From contig NZ_CP114036.1 in NCBI RefSeq assembly GCF_026898115.1, positions 7,806,001 to 7,870,000 on the forward strand: a DNA stretch of 64,000 bases. Reading direction: 5' to 3'. This document shows positions 49,228 through 57,048 of the stretch, in pieces; positions within the stretch are counted from its first letter, which is position 1, and every line of letters starts with the position of its first letter. The notes under the pieces were generated by a model. The model saw only the letters and a list, made by a program, of their open reading frames with translations, was not told where the DNA came from and ran no database searches. Both the position numbers and the translations under genes were made by a program. This DNA comes from Streptomyces sp. S465. GTDB lineage: Bacteria > Actinomycetota > Actinomycetes > Streptomycetales > Streptomycetaceae.

Positions 49228-50343
49228 TCACCTGACGTCTCCCGTACGGTCGTCGGAGCTGGTGATCAGGAATTCCCAACCCCGTTTGCGCAGCAGGTAA
49301 CCCGCCTGGAAACGGCTCTCCGATCCCAGGCGCTCCATGACTTTCGCGATGTGTCTGCGGCATGTGCGCACCGAGATGTCCAACCGCCGGGCGATCTCCT
49401 CGTCGCGTATGCCCTGGACCAGCAGTCGGACGATGTCCTGTTGCACGCTGTCGGCCAGCTCGCGGGCCTCGTGCTGTCTCCCCGCCTCACCCGCGAAGTC
49501 CAGGCCCTGCTCCCAGGACCGGTCGAACGCGCGGGCCAGGAAGTCGACCACGGAGGTCTCCCGGACGACGACGCTGCCCTGGGCACCGTCGTCGATGAGC
49601 ACCGCCACCTGCCGGTCGAACACGACGATCCGGTCGTGCAGCTCGCCGACGGTGCGCACCTCGGCGGCCGCTCGGCGTGCCGCCGAGGTATGGGCTCGGG
49701 TGGTGGCGTCGAGCCGTGCCGGATGCTGGTACAGCACCCGGACCCGCACCCCGTCGTGCACCCCGTCACGCGGTCTGGTCTCACCCCATAATGCCTGCCG
49801 GAGAGCTCTGGGCACGGGATCCTTGCCGGGGTTGGCCACCAGCACCTCGCGTGTACACGACGCGGCGAGGTCGCTCAGCGCGTCGTCCACGTCGTCGGCA
49901 CAGGAGAGCGGTTCGGTCGCGCTCTGGTCGCCCGCGACGAGGTAGATGGACATCAGCCGGTCGAACTCGTCACGCGTCCGGCTGACCTCCAGCCGGTACC
50001 GGGTGATGGCGTTCTCCAAAGGGAGCATCGCCTCGGCGAGCGCCGCGTCGGGCCGGGCGGCGACGATCGCGCTCCGGTCGGGCAGCTCCCGCAGCAGTCG
50101 CCAGTCCACCAGCGTCTCCACGGCGTCCCGCAGCTCGCTGGGGCTTAAACCGAGGGCGGTGGCCATGGCCGGGTAGTCGACTTGCCTGTTCTCCAGGACC
50201 CAGTCGTAAACCTGGTAGGCGTGTTCCTCCAGCCGCGGTGGCAGCAACATCGTCGTGTCGGCTTTCGGTGGCCGATGGGCGCGATGGGAATCGGTCACCC
50301 TTCCCCGACCATTTCCGTTGTCCACGAATTCCCTTTCCATGCG
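49228..50343 (-). CDS. LuxR-type regulator with N-terminal TrmB-like domain
   Basis: 371 residues. The N-terminal winged-helix-like part (about 35-100) carries YQVYDWVLENRQVDYPAMATALGLSPSELRDAVETLVDWRLL. A middle sensor-like region follows, then a C-terminal LuxR helix-turn-helix (about 310-365) with QQDIVRLLVQGIRDEEIARRLDISVRTCRRHIAKVMERLG. This layout is common in cluster-situated regulators of Streptomyces. It stands divergent to the decarboxylase that begins the AmCP-type operon, so it is the leading candidate activator. Start: ATG at 50343 (MEREFVDNG) with AGGGAG upstream; starts at 50253 are possible. Direct repeats lie in its own promoter at 50376-50402. Confidence 0.82.
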   Translation of the reverse strand, partial: RMEREFVDNGNGRGRVTDSHRAHRPPKADTTMLLPPRLEEHAYQVYDWVLENRQVDYPAMATALGLSPSELRDAVETLVDWRLLRELPDRSAIVAARPDAALAEAMLPLENAITRYRLEVSRTRDEFDRLMSIYLVAGDQSATEPLSCADDVDDALSDLAASCTREVLVANPGKDPVPRALRQALWGETRPRDGVHDGVRVRVLYQHPARLDATTRAHTSAARRAAAEVRTVGELHDRIVVFDRQVAVLIDDGAQGSVVVRETSVVDFLARAFDRSWEQGLDFAGEAGRQHEARELADSVQQDIVRLLVQGIRDEEIARRLDISVRTCRRHIAKVMERLGSESRFQAGYLLRKRGWEFLITSSDDRTGDVR

Positions 50344-50961
50344 TTGGCTACTCCCTGCTTCGCACGAGCCCGTCATTCGTAAACCTGCTTTCGTCAACCT
50401 GCCGGTGCCGTGAAATGACGACATCGTCGAGCGGACGGTCGGGTGTTGTGGGATGAGGGAGGTGGTGCGACGTGCGGGCGAAGAGCGGGTGGCGGGCCAT
50501 CCGTCGCCGTGGTGCCGGGAGCCGCGTGCCGCCGACTCACCAGGCGCCTGGTGTTTCCCCAGATGCTGACGTCCGTACAAGCCGATGCCAGGCGCGTCCA
50601 CGCTGGGCAGCGTAGCCGCCGGAACAGGACAGGAACAGGGCGCGGGACGGCAGTTGAGGCACATGCACCCGGCAACACAGGTGGGTGCCACGTCGGGGTG
50701 GCGGGCGTCGGCGTCGTCAACGGTGTGCTGAGCGGCTGTGGACACGGTGACTATGCCGGGCCGGTGACAGTAGTCGGCTGGAGGGATGCCACGGCCGTGG
50801 AGCCGGAAGCATGATCGTCACGTGTCCGGGGCGAAGTCCGCTCGTGCTCTTCGCCGGTCCCAGAAGTCAGGAGTCGTGATGCTGTCTCGGTGTCGAAGAG
50901 ACTCGACGCGTCGGGTGACGGGAAACCCGGTGTCCGGACGCGGCACGCGGGAATGCGCCTC
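50344..50961. promoter_or_regulatory. 618-base divergent region between the LuxR gene and the AmCP operon
   Basis: No secure gene. Notable elements are a near-exact 13-bp direct repeat TTCGT(A/C)AACCTGC at 50376-50388 and 50390-50402, 33-59 bases before the LuxR start, and a perfect 12-bp palindrome CCACGGCCGTGG at 50789-50800. A leftward frame starting at GTG 50745 encodes a Cys-rich stretch (CVAGCMCLNCRPAPCSCP) that is in frame with the LuxR gene; I judge it spurious but flag it. The rightward promoter should lie between 50800 and 50950. Confidence 0.5.
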
Positions 50962-52473
50962 ATGAGCGGTGATCTCGGTCCCGCACTGCCCGAGGACCAA
51001 TTTCGCCGACTGGCTCACGAAACGGCCGACATCGTGGCCGACTATCTGGCCGGTATCCGCCAGGACCCGGTCGTTCGCGTCATGCCGGACACGGTGCGAC
51101 GGCGACTGAAGGAACAAGAACTCGGCGATGATTCCGTTTCCGCCGCGCAATTGGTACAGGAAATCAGCGAATTCGTCCTGCCGTATCCGATGGGCAACGG
51201 ACATCCGCGGTTCTTCGGCTGGATAAACTCGGCCCCGGCGCCGGTCGGCATCCTCGCGGAAATGCTGGTGGCCGCGCAGAACCCGAGTGCCGATGTGGGT
51301 GACATCGCGGCGCTGCACGTGGAAACCGCTGTGCTCGAGTGGTTCAAGGATCTGATGGGATTGCCCTCGGCGGCGGCGGGAATTCTGGTCAGCGGCGGAA
51401 CGATGGCGACCCTGACCGGCCTGGCCGCCGCCCGCCAGTGGGTCGCCGAGAGCGATGGCTGGGACGTCCGCCGAGACGGGGTACGGCCACCCGACGGACG
51501 GCGGTTGCTCGTCTACGTCTCCGAGGAGACGCACAGCTCCGTGCGCAAGGCCGTCGAACTGCTGGGTCTGGGGTCTTCGGCGCTGAGAACCGTCGAGGTC
51601 GACGATGGCTATCGGATGGATCCGGGCGCTCTCGCGCGGCGGATCGAGCGGGATGTCGAGCTGGGCGAGCGGCCCTTCTGTGTCGTCGCCACCGCGGGCA
51701 CGGTCAACTCGGGCGCGATCGATCCCCTGGCACGCATCGCGGACATCTGCGACCGGCACGGTCTGTGGCTGCACATCGACGGCGCGTACGGCGCGATCGC
51801 CCGTACCCATCCCCGGGTGGCGCCGGAGTTGCAGGGGATCGCCCGAGCCGATTCCCTGAGCATCGATCCGCACAAGTGGCTCTCGGTGCCGGTGGAGTGC
51901 GGATGCGCGCTGGTCAGGGACGGAGAGCTGCTGCGCCGGACGTTCGCCTACGTCCCGCCGTATCTGCACACCGAAGAGGGAGTGGGCATCGGCGGACCCG
52001 ATTTCGCCCAGTACGGATTCCAGCAGACCCGGGGATTCCGCGCGCTGAAGCTGTGGGCGGTGCTGCGCCACATGGGCCTGCGGGGACTGCGGGAGATGAT
52101 CGGGCGGCACCTGGCTCTCGCACGGGAACTGGCGGCACTGATCGACGACGCGCCGGACCTGCACATGGCGGCGCCGGTCACGCTGTCGGTCGTGGCGTTC
52201 CGCTATGTCCCGGCCGGCGCCACCGACGATCCCGAGGCGCTGAACAGGCTCAACCGCGCGATCGAGGCCGAGGTGCAGAACGATGGCCGGGTCTTCCTCA
52301 CCACCACCCGGCTGCGCGGGCGGCTGGTCCTGCGCGCCTGCGTACTGCACTACGACACGCGTTCGGAGGATCTCGTCGAACTCGTGCACGTGGTCCGGGA
52401 GGTCGGCGCCGCCCTGGCCGCGAAAGGTGCGTCCGATCCGTCCTGGCCATCCATGGAAGCGGAGGGAACTTAA
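50962..52473 (+). CDS. PLP-dependent aromatic/group II amino acid decarboxylase
   Basis: 503 residues. The fold-type I group II decarboxylase shows HPRFFGWINSAPAPVGILAEMLVAAQNPS, the pyridine-stacking His in YVSEETHSSVRKA (about 191), the PLP-binding Asp in LHIDGAYGA (about 273) and the Schiff-base Lys at about 305 (SIDPHKWLSVP). It decarboxylates an aromatic or other amino acid; in this setting it may make an amine building block or starter. Start: ATG at 50962 (MSGDLGPALP); a GTG at 50890 would add 24 residues but has no well-spaced ribosome site. Three bases separate it from the GH51 gene. Confidence 0.85.
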   Translation: MSGDLGPALPEDQFRRLAHETADIVADYLAGIRQDPVVRVMPDTVRRRLKEQELGDDSVSAAQLVQEISEFVLPYPMGNGHPRFFGWINSAPAPVGILAEMLVAAQNPSADVGDIAALHVETAVLEWFKDLMGLPSAAAGILVSGGTMATLTGLAAARQWVAESDGWDVRRDGVRPPDGRRLLVYVSEETHSSVRKAVELLGLGSSALRTVEVDDGYRMDPGALARRIERDVELGERPFCVVATAGTVNSGAIDPLARIADICDRHGLWLHIDGAYGAIARTHPRVAPELQGIARADSLSIDPHKWLSVPVECGCALVRDGELLRRTFAYVPPYLHTEEGVGIGGPDFAQYGFQQTRGFRALKLWAVLRHMGLRGLREMIGRHLALARELAALIDDAPDLHMAAPVTLSVVAFRYVPAGATDDPEALNRLNRAIEAEVQNDGRVFLTTTRLRGRLVLRACVLHYDTRSEDLVELVHVVREVGAALAAKGASDPSWPSMEAEGT

Positions 52474-52476
52474 GCC

Positions 52477-54009
52477 ATGAGCAACTGCGACGTCACTCTC
52501 GAACCCAGCTTCACGATCGCACCGGTGCCGCCCCGGATGTTCGGCGCCCTGGTGGAGCACATGGGCCGCTGTGTGTACGGCGGCGTCTACGAGCCCGGCC
52601 ACCCCAAGGCCGACGCCGCCGGCCTGCGCCAGGACGTCCTCCAACTGACCCGCGAACTGGGCGTCACCATGGCCCGCTATCCCGGTGGGAACTTCGTCTC
52701 CAGTCTCGACTGGGAGGACACCGTCGGTCCCGTCGAGGAACGCCCGACCCGCCTCGAACTGGCATGGCGGGAGATCGAACCCAACACCTTCGGCCTCAAC
52801 GAGTTCATGTCGTGGACGCGGCTGGCCGACGCCGAACCGATGATGGTGGTGAACTTCGGCACCCGCGGTCTCGCCGACGCGTGCAACCTGCTCGAATACA
52901 CCAACTTCCCCAGTGGTACGAAGTACTCGGACCTGCGCATCTCACACGGTGTCCGGGACCCGTACGGCATCAAGTTGTGGTGCATCGGCAATGAGCAGGA
53001 CGGCCCGTGGCAGATCGGGCAGAAGTCGGCCGTGGAGTACGGTCTCGCCGCGGCCGAGACGGCCAAGGCGATGAAGCGGATCGACCCGACCATCGAGGTG
53101 GTCTCCTGCGCCAGCTCCTGGCGCTTCCTGCCGACCATGAACAGCTGGCAGGCCACCGTACTCGAGCACGCCTATGAGTACGTGGACTACGTATCCCTGC
53201 ACGGCTACTTCGAGCCCATCGAAGGCGACCGCGCCGGATACCTCGCCTCCGGCCTGGTCATCGAGGAGCTGATCGACGCGGCGGTGGCCACCTCGGACTA
53301 CGTCGGCGCGAAGCAGCGGTCGAAGAAGAAGCTCCAGGTGGCCTTCGACGAGTGGAACATCTGGTACGAGAGCCGGTTCAGCATCGACGACCGGTACGCC
53401 GACCAGAGCCTGACCTGGGAGTTCGCGCCGCGGCTGATCGAGGACACCTATACGGCCGAGGACGCGGTGGCGGTCGCGGGCATCTTGATGAGCCTGCTCA
53501 GGCACAGCGATCGGGTGACGGTCGCCTGCCTGTCGGAGCTGGTCAATGTGATCGCCCCGATTCGTGCCGAGCCCGGCAGCGAAGCCTGGCGCCAGACCAC
53601 CTTCTATCCCTTCGCGCTGATGGCGCGGTACGCCCGCGGCGACGTCCTGCGGATCGAGCCGCGGGTGGAGAAGCTGCACTCGGCCACGTACGGCGGTGTG
53701 CCGGCGGTCGACGTGCTGGCCACTCACGATCCGGAGTCCGGTGCCGTCGCCGTCTTCGCGGTGAACCGCCACAGCGAGCCGATGACACTCCAGGTCGCGA
53801 TGCGGGCCCTGCCGGAGATGTCGGTCGTCGAGCATGTGGTGATGGGCGGTACCCGGCTCGACGTCACCAACACGGAGGCGCACCCGGAGCAGGTCGTGCC
53901 GGAGCCCAGCAAGGAGCACGAGATCGCTGATCACAAGCTCCTCGCGCAGCTGCCGCCGACCTCCTGGACCATGCTCCGGCTCGACCCCACGGCCGCACTG
54001 CGCGACTAG
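52477..54009 (+). CDS. GH51 alpha-L-arabinofuranosidase
   Basis: 510 residues with the full GH51 catalytic barrel. The acid/base Glu is at about 173 (LWCIGNEQDGPWQIG) and the nucleophile Glu at about 292 (VAFDEWNIWYESR); also MARYPGGNFVSSLDWEDTVG and the C-terminal beta domain. It removes L-arabinofuranose (or a related furanose) from glycosides. There is no signal peptide, so it works inside the cell. Start: ATG at 52477, only three bases after the decarboxylase stop. Its place in an AmCP operon is unusual: it may unmask a glycosylated prodrug or trim a precursor. Ordinary arabinan breakdown is less likely because no transporter or other glycosidase is near. Confidence 0.9.
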   Translation: MSNCDVTLEPSFTIAPVPPRMFGALVEHMGRCVYGGVYEPGHPKADAAGLRQDVLQLTRELGVTMARYPGGNFVSSLDWEDTVGPVEERPTRLELAWREIEPNTFGLNEFMSWTRLADAEPMMVVNFGTRGLADACNLLEYTNFPSGTKYSDLRISHGVRDPYGIKLWCIGNEQDGPWQIGQKSAVEYGLAAAETAKAMKRIDPTIEVVSCASSWRFLPTMNSWQATVLEHAYEYVDYVSLHGYFEPIEGDRAGYLASGLVIEELIDAAVATSDYVGAKQRSKKKLQVAFDEWNIWYESRFSIDDRYADQSLTWEFAPRLIEDTYTAEDAVAVAGILMSLLRHSDRVTVACLSELVNVIAPIRAEPGSEAWRQTTFYPFALMARYARGDVLRIEPRVEKLHSATYGGVPAVDVLATHDPESGAVAVFAVNRHSEPMTLQVAMRALPEMSVVEHVVMGGTRLDVTNTEAHPEQVVPEPSKEHEIADHKLLAQLPPTSWTMLRLDPTAALRD

Positions 54010-54055
54010 CGGACGTCCCCGAGGCGAAGCGTGATGAGATGAGTGGTGGTGTGGT

Positions 54056-54634
54056 GTGGCTGCGGACTTCCAGTGCATCGACCTGTCGGCGTGGTACAAC
54101 AACGTGGGATTGACGAGGCCGGACAACACCTCCGCGGGTGCGTTCAACGTCTGGCGCAACTCGCTGCCCGCGCCCGAACTGCCGTGCGGACAGCGCGTCA
54201 CCGTCGAGGGTGTTCCGTTTCTCCTGCCGCCGGCCGACGGCAACCGATACGACAACGTACGGTGCGACGGGCAAGTGGCGCCGGTGCCCCGCGGTGCGTA
54301 CGACTGGGTCTACCTGCTCACCACCGCCGAGCGCAGGGTCGAGGACGAGATGTCCCTGCACTTCGCCGACGGTGCCGTGGACTTCGAGCCACTGCGGGTG
54401 TCCGACTTCTGGGTGGCCCCCGCGGTGTTCGGCGAGACCGCGGCCTTCACCACCACCGTCATGCACTATCCCCGCCACATCCAGCGGAACGTGCCGGCGA
54501 CCGTCTGGTCCCAGCGGGTCCCGGTCACCCGCAGAGGGCGGCTGCGCGCCGTCCGGTTCCCGGACAACCTCGCCGTCCACATCCTCGCCATGACCTTGTG
54601 CGAGGCGGAGCGGAGGTCCCACGGTGCCGACTGA
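54056..54634 (+). CDS. Unrecognised beta-rich protein; candidate small subunit of an aziridine-forming pair
   Basis: 192 residues, no signal or membrane segment. The sequence is rich in predicted strands and aromatic residues: FQCIDLSAWYNNVG, GAFNVWRNSLPAPELPCG, YDNVRCDGQVAPVP, AYDWVYLLTTAERR and VSDFWVAPAVFGE. It looks like a beta-sandwich (carbohydrate-binding-like) fold, but I cannot name the family. It overlaps the next gene by 11 bases, so the two products are probably made together. In vazabitide and azinomycin operons a pair with no known relatives (Vzb10/Vzb11, AziU2/AziU3) forms the aziridine; by position and pairing this gene is a candidate for one half. I cannot align them here. 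Start: GTG at 54056. Confidence 0.6.
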   Translation: MAADFQCIDLSAWYNNVGLTRPDNTSAGAFNVWRNSLPAPELPCGQRVTVEGVPFLLPPADGNRYDNVRCDGQVAPVPRGAYDWVYLLTTAERRVEDEMSLHFADGAVDFEPLRVSDFWVAPAVFGETAAFTTTVMHYPRHIQRNVPATVWSQRVPVTRRGRLRAVRFPDNLAVHILAMTLCEAERRSHGAD

Positions 54635-55667
54635 TGTGACGCGTGGACACGATGACGTGGTCCAGTGGTACCGGGACCCGGTGAGCTGCCTTCAGTCGAC
54701 ACTGGCCACGGTGCTGATCCACGCGGGCGAGGACCCGCTGGCCGCCCTCGGCCAGGCATGGGAGTTCCGTTACCTGCCGGGAGATGTACGGCCGGAGGAG
54801 TTCTACTGGCCGTGCCGCGTCCCCGGTGACCTCGCCCGCAGCGTACTGCCGTACCTGAAGGTGACGTCCCGGTGGCACGCACTGCACGCCTCCGATCCCC
54901 TCACGCCCTGGCAGGACGCGCTGGAGCGCGGTGAGCTGCCGATCATCGTCGTCGACAACTACCACCTGCCGTTCCGGCCCGCGTATCACGATGTCCACGC
55001 CGCCCACCTGCTCGTGCTCTGCGCCGTGGACCGCGACTCCGGTACGGTCCACGTCTCCGACGCCATGCCGCCCGCTTTCCACGGCACCCTCGCCGTCGAG
55101 GACCTGCTGCGCGCGTGCGATTCCCCCTGCCCACCCGACCACCAGGACAGATTCTTCAGCGGTCAACCCGTTGGCGGGCGCTGGCTCCAGGTCCGGCTGG
55201 ACGCGCCGAGCCCACCGCTGACCAGGCAACGGCTGCGCGAGGTGCTGACGGAGAACCTGCGCGGTTTCACCCAGGACGGGACCACCCCGGCATCCCACTG
55301 GGCCGGCCGGGACGGTCTGCGTCGCTACCGGGAGCTGCTCGCCCACGCCGTACGGGCCGCGGCCGTCCCGACGCTCGGCGAGGTCTACACCCACGGCTGG
55401 AGCCAGCAGGCCCAGGCCGCCCTGCACGGGGAACTGCTGCGGCGGTGCGGCTTCGCATGGGAGCTGCCCCGGCTGGCCGAGGCCGGACGGCGCGTGGAGC
55501 ACGTGGCGCACAGCTGGACGGCGGTACGGGTGTGCGCGGCTCACTGGAGCGCCTCGCCCCCGGGGCCGAGGAAGTCACCGGAGCGGCTGCTGCGCCACTT
55601 CGACCGGCTCAGCCGGTCCTACGACGTCGCCCTGGCGGCGGTCGACGAAGCGGTGCGGGAGCTGTGA
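54624..55667 (+). CDS. BtrH-N-like protein; candidate large subunit of an aziridine-forming pair
   Basis: 347 residues. The N-terminal 180 residues resemble the BtrH N-terminal (papain-like) fold: SCLQSTLATVLIHAGEDPLAALGQAWEFRY, then LPIIVVDNYHLPFRPAYHDVHAAHLLVLCAVD and VHVSDAMPP. A Cys, a His and an Asp are therefore in roughly the right order for a cysteine acyltransferase or peptidase. The C-terminal half is helical (RDGLRRYRELLAHAVRAA). Two readings fit: an acyl-transfer or trimming enzyme working on the carrier protein, or the large partner of a Vzb10/11- or AziU3/U2-type aziridine synthase. Start: GTG at 54624, inside the preceding gene, with CGGAGG upstream. Confidence 0.6.
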   Translation: MPTDVTRGHDDVVQWYRDPVSCLQSTLATVLIHAGEDPLAALGQAWEFRYLPGDVRPEEFYWPCRVPGDLARSVLPYLKVTSRWHALHASDPLTPWQDALERGELPIIVVDNYHLPFRPAYHDVHAAHLLVLCAVDRDSGTVHVSDAMPPAFHGTLAVEDLLRACDSPCPPDHQDRFFSGQPVGGRWLQVRLDAPSPPLTRQRLREVLTENLRGFTQDGTTPASHWAGRDGLRRYRELLAHAVRAAAVPTLGEVYTHGWSQQAQAALHGELLRRCGFAWELPRLAEAGRRVEHVAHSWTAVRVCAAHWSASPPGPRKSPERLLRHFDRLSRSYDVALAAVDEAVREL

Positions 55668-55719
55668 TGACACGACCCGCGTCGCGCGACGTGACGAGCA
55701 TGCGACCAGGGAGGGTGTA

Positions 55720-57048
55720 GTGAGTACCACGCAACGGCCGACGGGCACGGCCGTAGGCAGACGGGCGAGGCTCGCCGCGTTCGGCGGGACGCCGGCCGTG
55801 CCGCCGGGCGCACGCGACCTGCCCTGGCCGGTGATCACCGATGAGGACCGGGCGGCGCTGTTCGCGGCCTTGGACGGTGGCCGGCTGGTGTCCAACACCG
55901 ACGGGCCGACCGCGGTGAGCGAACTGGAGGCCCGCTGGGCGGAGTTCTGCGGCGTCCCGCACTGCGTCGCCACCTCCAACGGCACGACCGCGCTGGCCAC
56001 CGCGCTGTACGCACTGGGTGTGGGGCCGGGAGACGAAGTGATCGTGCCGGCGCTCAGTTTCATCGCCACCGGACTGGCCCCGCTGCACCTGTCGGCGGTA
56101 CCGGTCTTCGCCGACGTCGACCCGGTCACCATGACCCTCGACCCCCGGTCGGCCGCGGAGCTGATCACCGAGCGCACGGCCGCGATCATCCCCGTCCATC
56201 TGCACGGGCACCCGGCCGACATGGACGCCGTGGGGGTATTGGCGGCACGGCACGGTCTGGCCGTCATCGAGGACGCGGCGCAGGCACACGGCGCGATGTG
56301 GCGCGGCCGGCCCGTCGGCTCGCTCGGCGACTGTGCGGCCTTCAGCCTTCAGGTCACCAAGAACCTGCCCACCTGCGGAGAGGGCGGACTGCTCACCACA
56401 TCGGACCCCGAGGTGGCCGAACGCGCCACGCTGGCCCGCCAGTTCGGCGAGGAGATGGTCCCCGGCAGGGAGCGCGACTACGTGAGCCGCATCCTGGGCT
56501 GGAACCACAAGATGAACCCGCTCCAGGCCGCGTTCGCGCTGTCCCAGCTCGACAGGTTCGCCGCGTACGAGGCCGCTCGGCAGCGCACCATCCCGCCGTT
56601 CCTGGCCAGGATCGCCGAGCTGCCGGGGATCACCGTGCCCACGGTCCACCCCGGTGCCACCCACGCCTGGCACATCCTGCGCTTCCGGTTCGACCCGGTG
56701 GCGGCGGGCATGGACGGGGTGAGCCCCGTGGGCTTCCGGCGTACCCTCCACCGGTTGCTGCGCGCCGAAGGCGTGCCGGTGTCCCGGTACCAGGTGATGC
56801 CGCTGCCCGAGCAGAAGGTCTTCACGGACCAGGCCGGCATCGGGCGCGGTCACCCCTGGACCGGCGCGCCACCACCACCGACGGCACCCCATCCGGTGGC
56901 CACCGGCATCGTCGAGGACTCGCTCACCCTCCAGCGCAGACATCTGCACCCGGCCGCGGGTGAGCTGCTGGAGCGGTACGCCACCGCGTTCGAGAAGGTC
57001 TGGCACCATCTCCCGACCGTCGAGTCGATGGCGAGGGCGGCGGCATGA
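55720..57048 (+). CDS. DegT/DnrJ/EryC1/StrS-family PLP aminotransferase
   Basis: 442 residues. Landmarks: CVATSNGTTALATALYALGVGPGDEVIVPALSFIATGLA, AIIPVHLHGHPADMD, AVIEDAAQAHGA (PLP-binding Asp), and the Schiff-base Lys in FSLQVTKNLPTCGEGGLL. Members usually aminate keto sugars or cyclitols. In AmCP pathways a homologue aminates C6 of the carrier-bound 2-amino-5,7-dihydroxy-6-oxoheptanoate made by the transketolase, giving the diamino acid. The position directly before the split transketolase supports that role. Start: GTG at 55720 with GGGAGGG upstream; the stop overlaps the transketolase ATG (ATGA). Confidence 0.88.
   Translation: MSTTQRPTGTAVGRRARLAAFGGTPAVPPGARDLPWPVITDEDRAALFAALDGGRLVSNTDGPTAVSELEARWAEFCGVPHCVATSNGTTALATALYALGVGPGDEVIVPALSFIATGLAPLHLSAVPVFADVDPVTMTLDPRSAAELITERTAAIIPVHLHGHPADMDAVGVLAARHGLAVIEDAAQAHGAMWRGRPVGSLGDCAAFSLQVTKNLPTCGEGGLLTTSDPEVAERATLARQFGEEMVPGRERDYVSRILGWNHKMNPLQAAFALSQLDRFAAYEAARQRTIPPFLARIAELPGITVPTVHPGATHAWHILRFRFDPVAAGMDGVSPVGFRRTLHRLLRAEGVPVSRYQVMPLPEQKVFTDQAGIGRGHPWTGAPPPPTAPHPVATGIVEDSLTLQRRHLHPAAGELLERYATAFEKVWHHLPTVESMARAAA

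Noticed and set aside
48382..49791. 469-codon fusion of epimerase and downstream sequence
   Set aside because: After about 49005 the frame no longer encodes epimerase and then reads antisense through the LuxR gene; the apparent fusion is a by-product of a frameshift in a pseudogene.
50443..50814. 123-codon rightward frame in the divergent region before the AmCP operon
   Set aside because: No family features, no ribosome site, and it spans the palindrome and likely promoters.
54624..55667. Reading the BtrH-like protein as a bacteriocin-type leader peptidase
   Set aside because: No precursor peptide with a double-Gly leader or ABC transporter is nearby; the AmCP context fits better.
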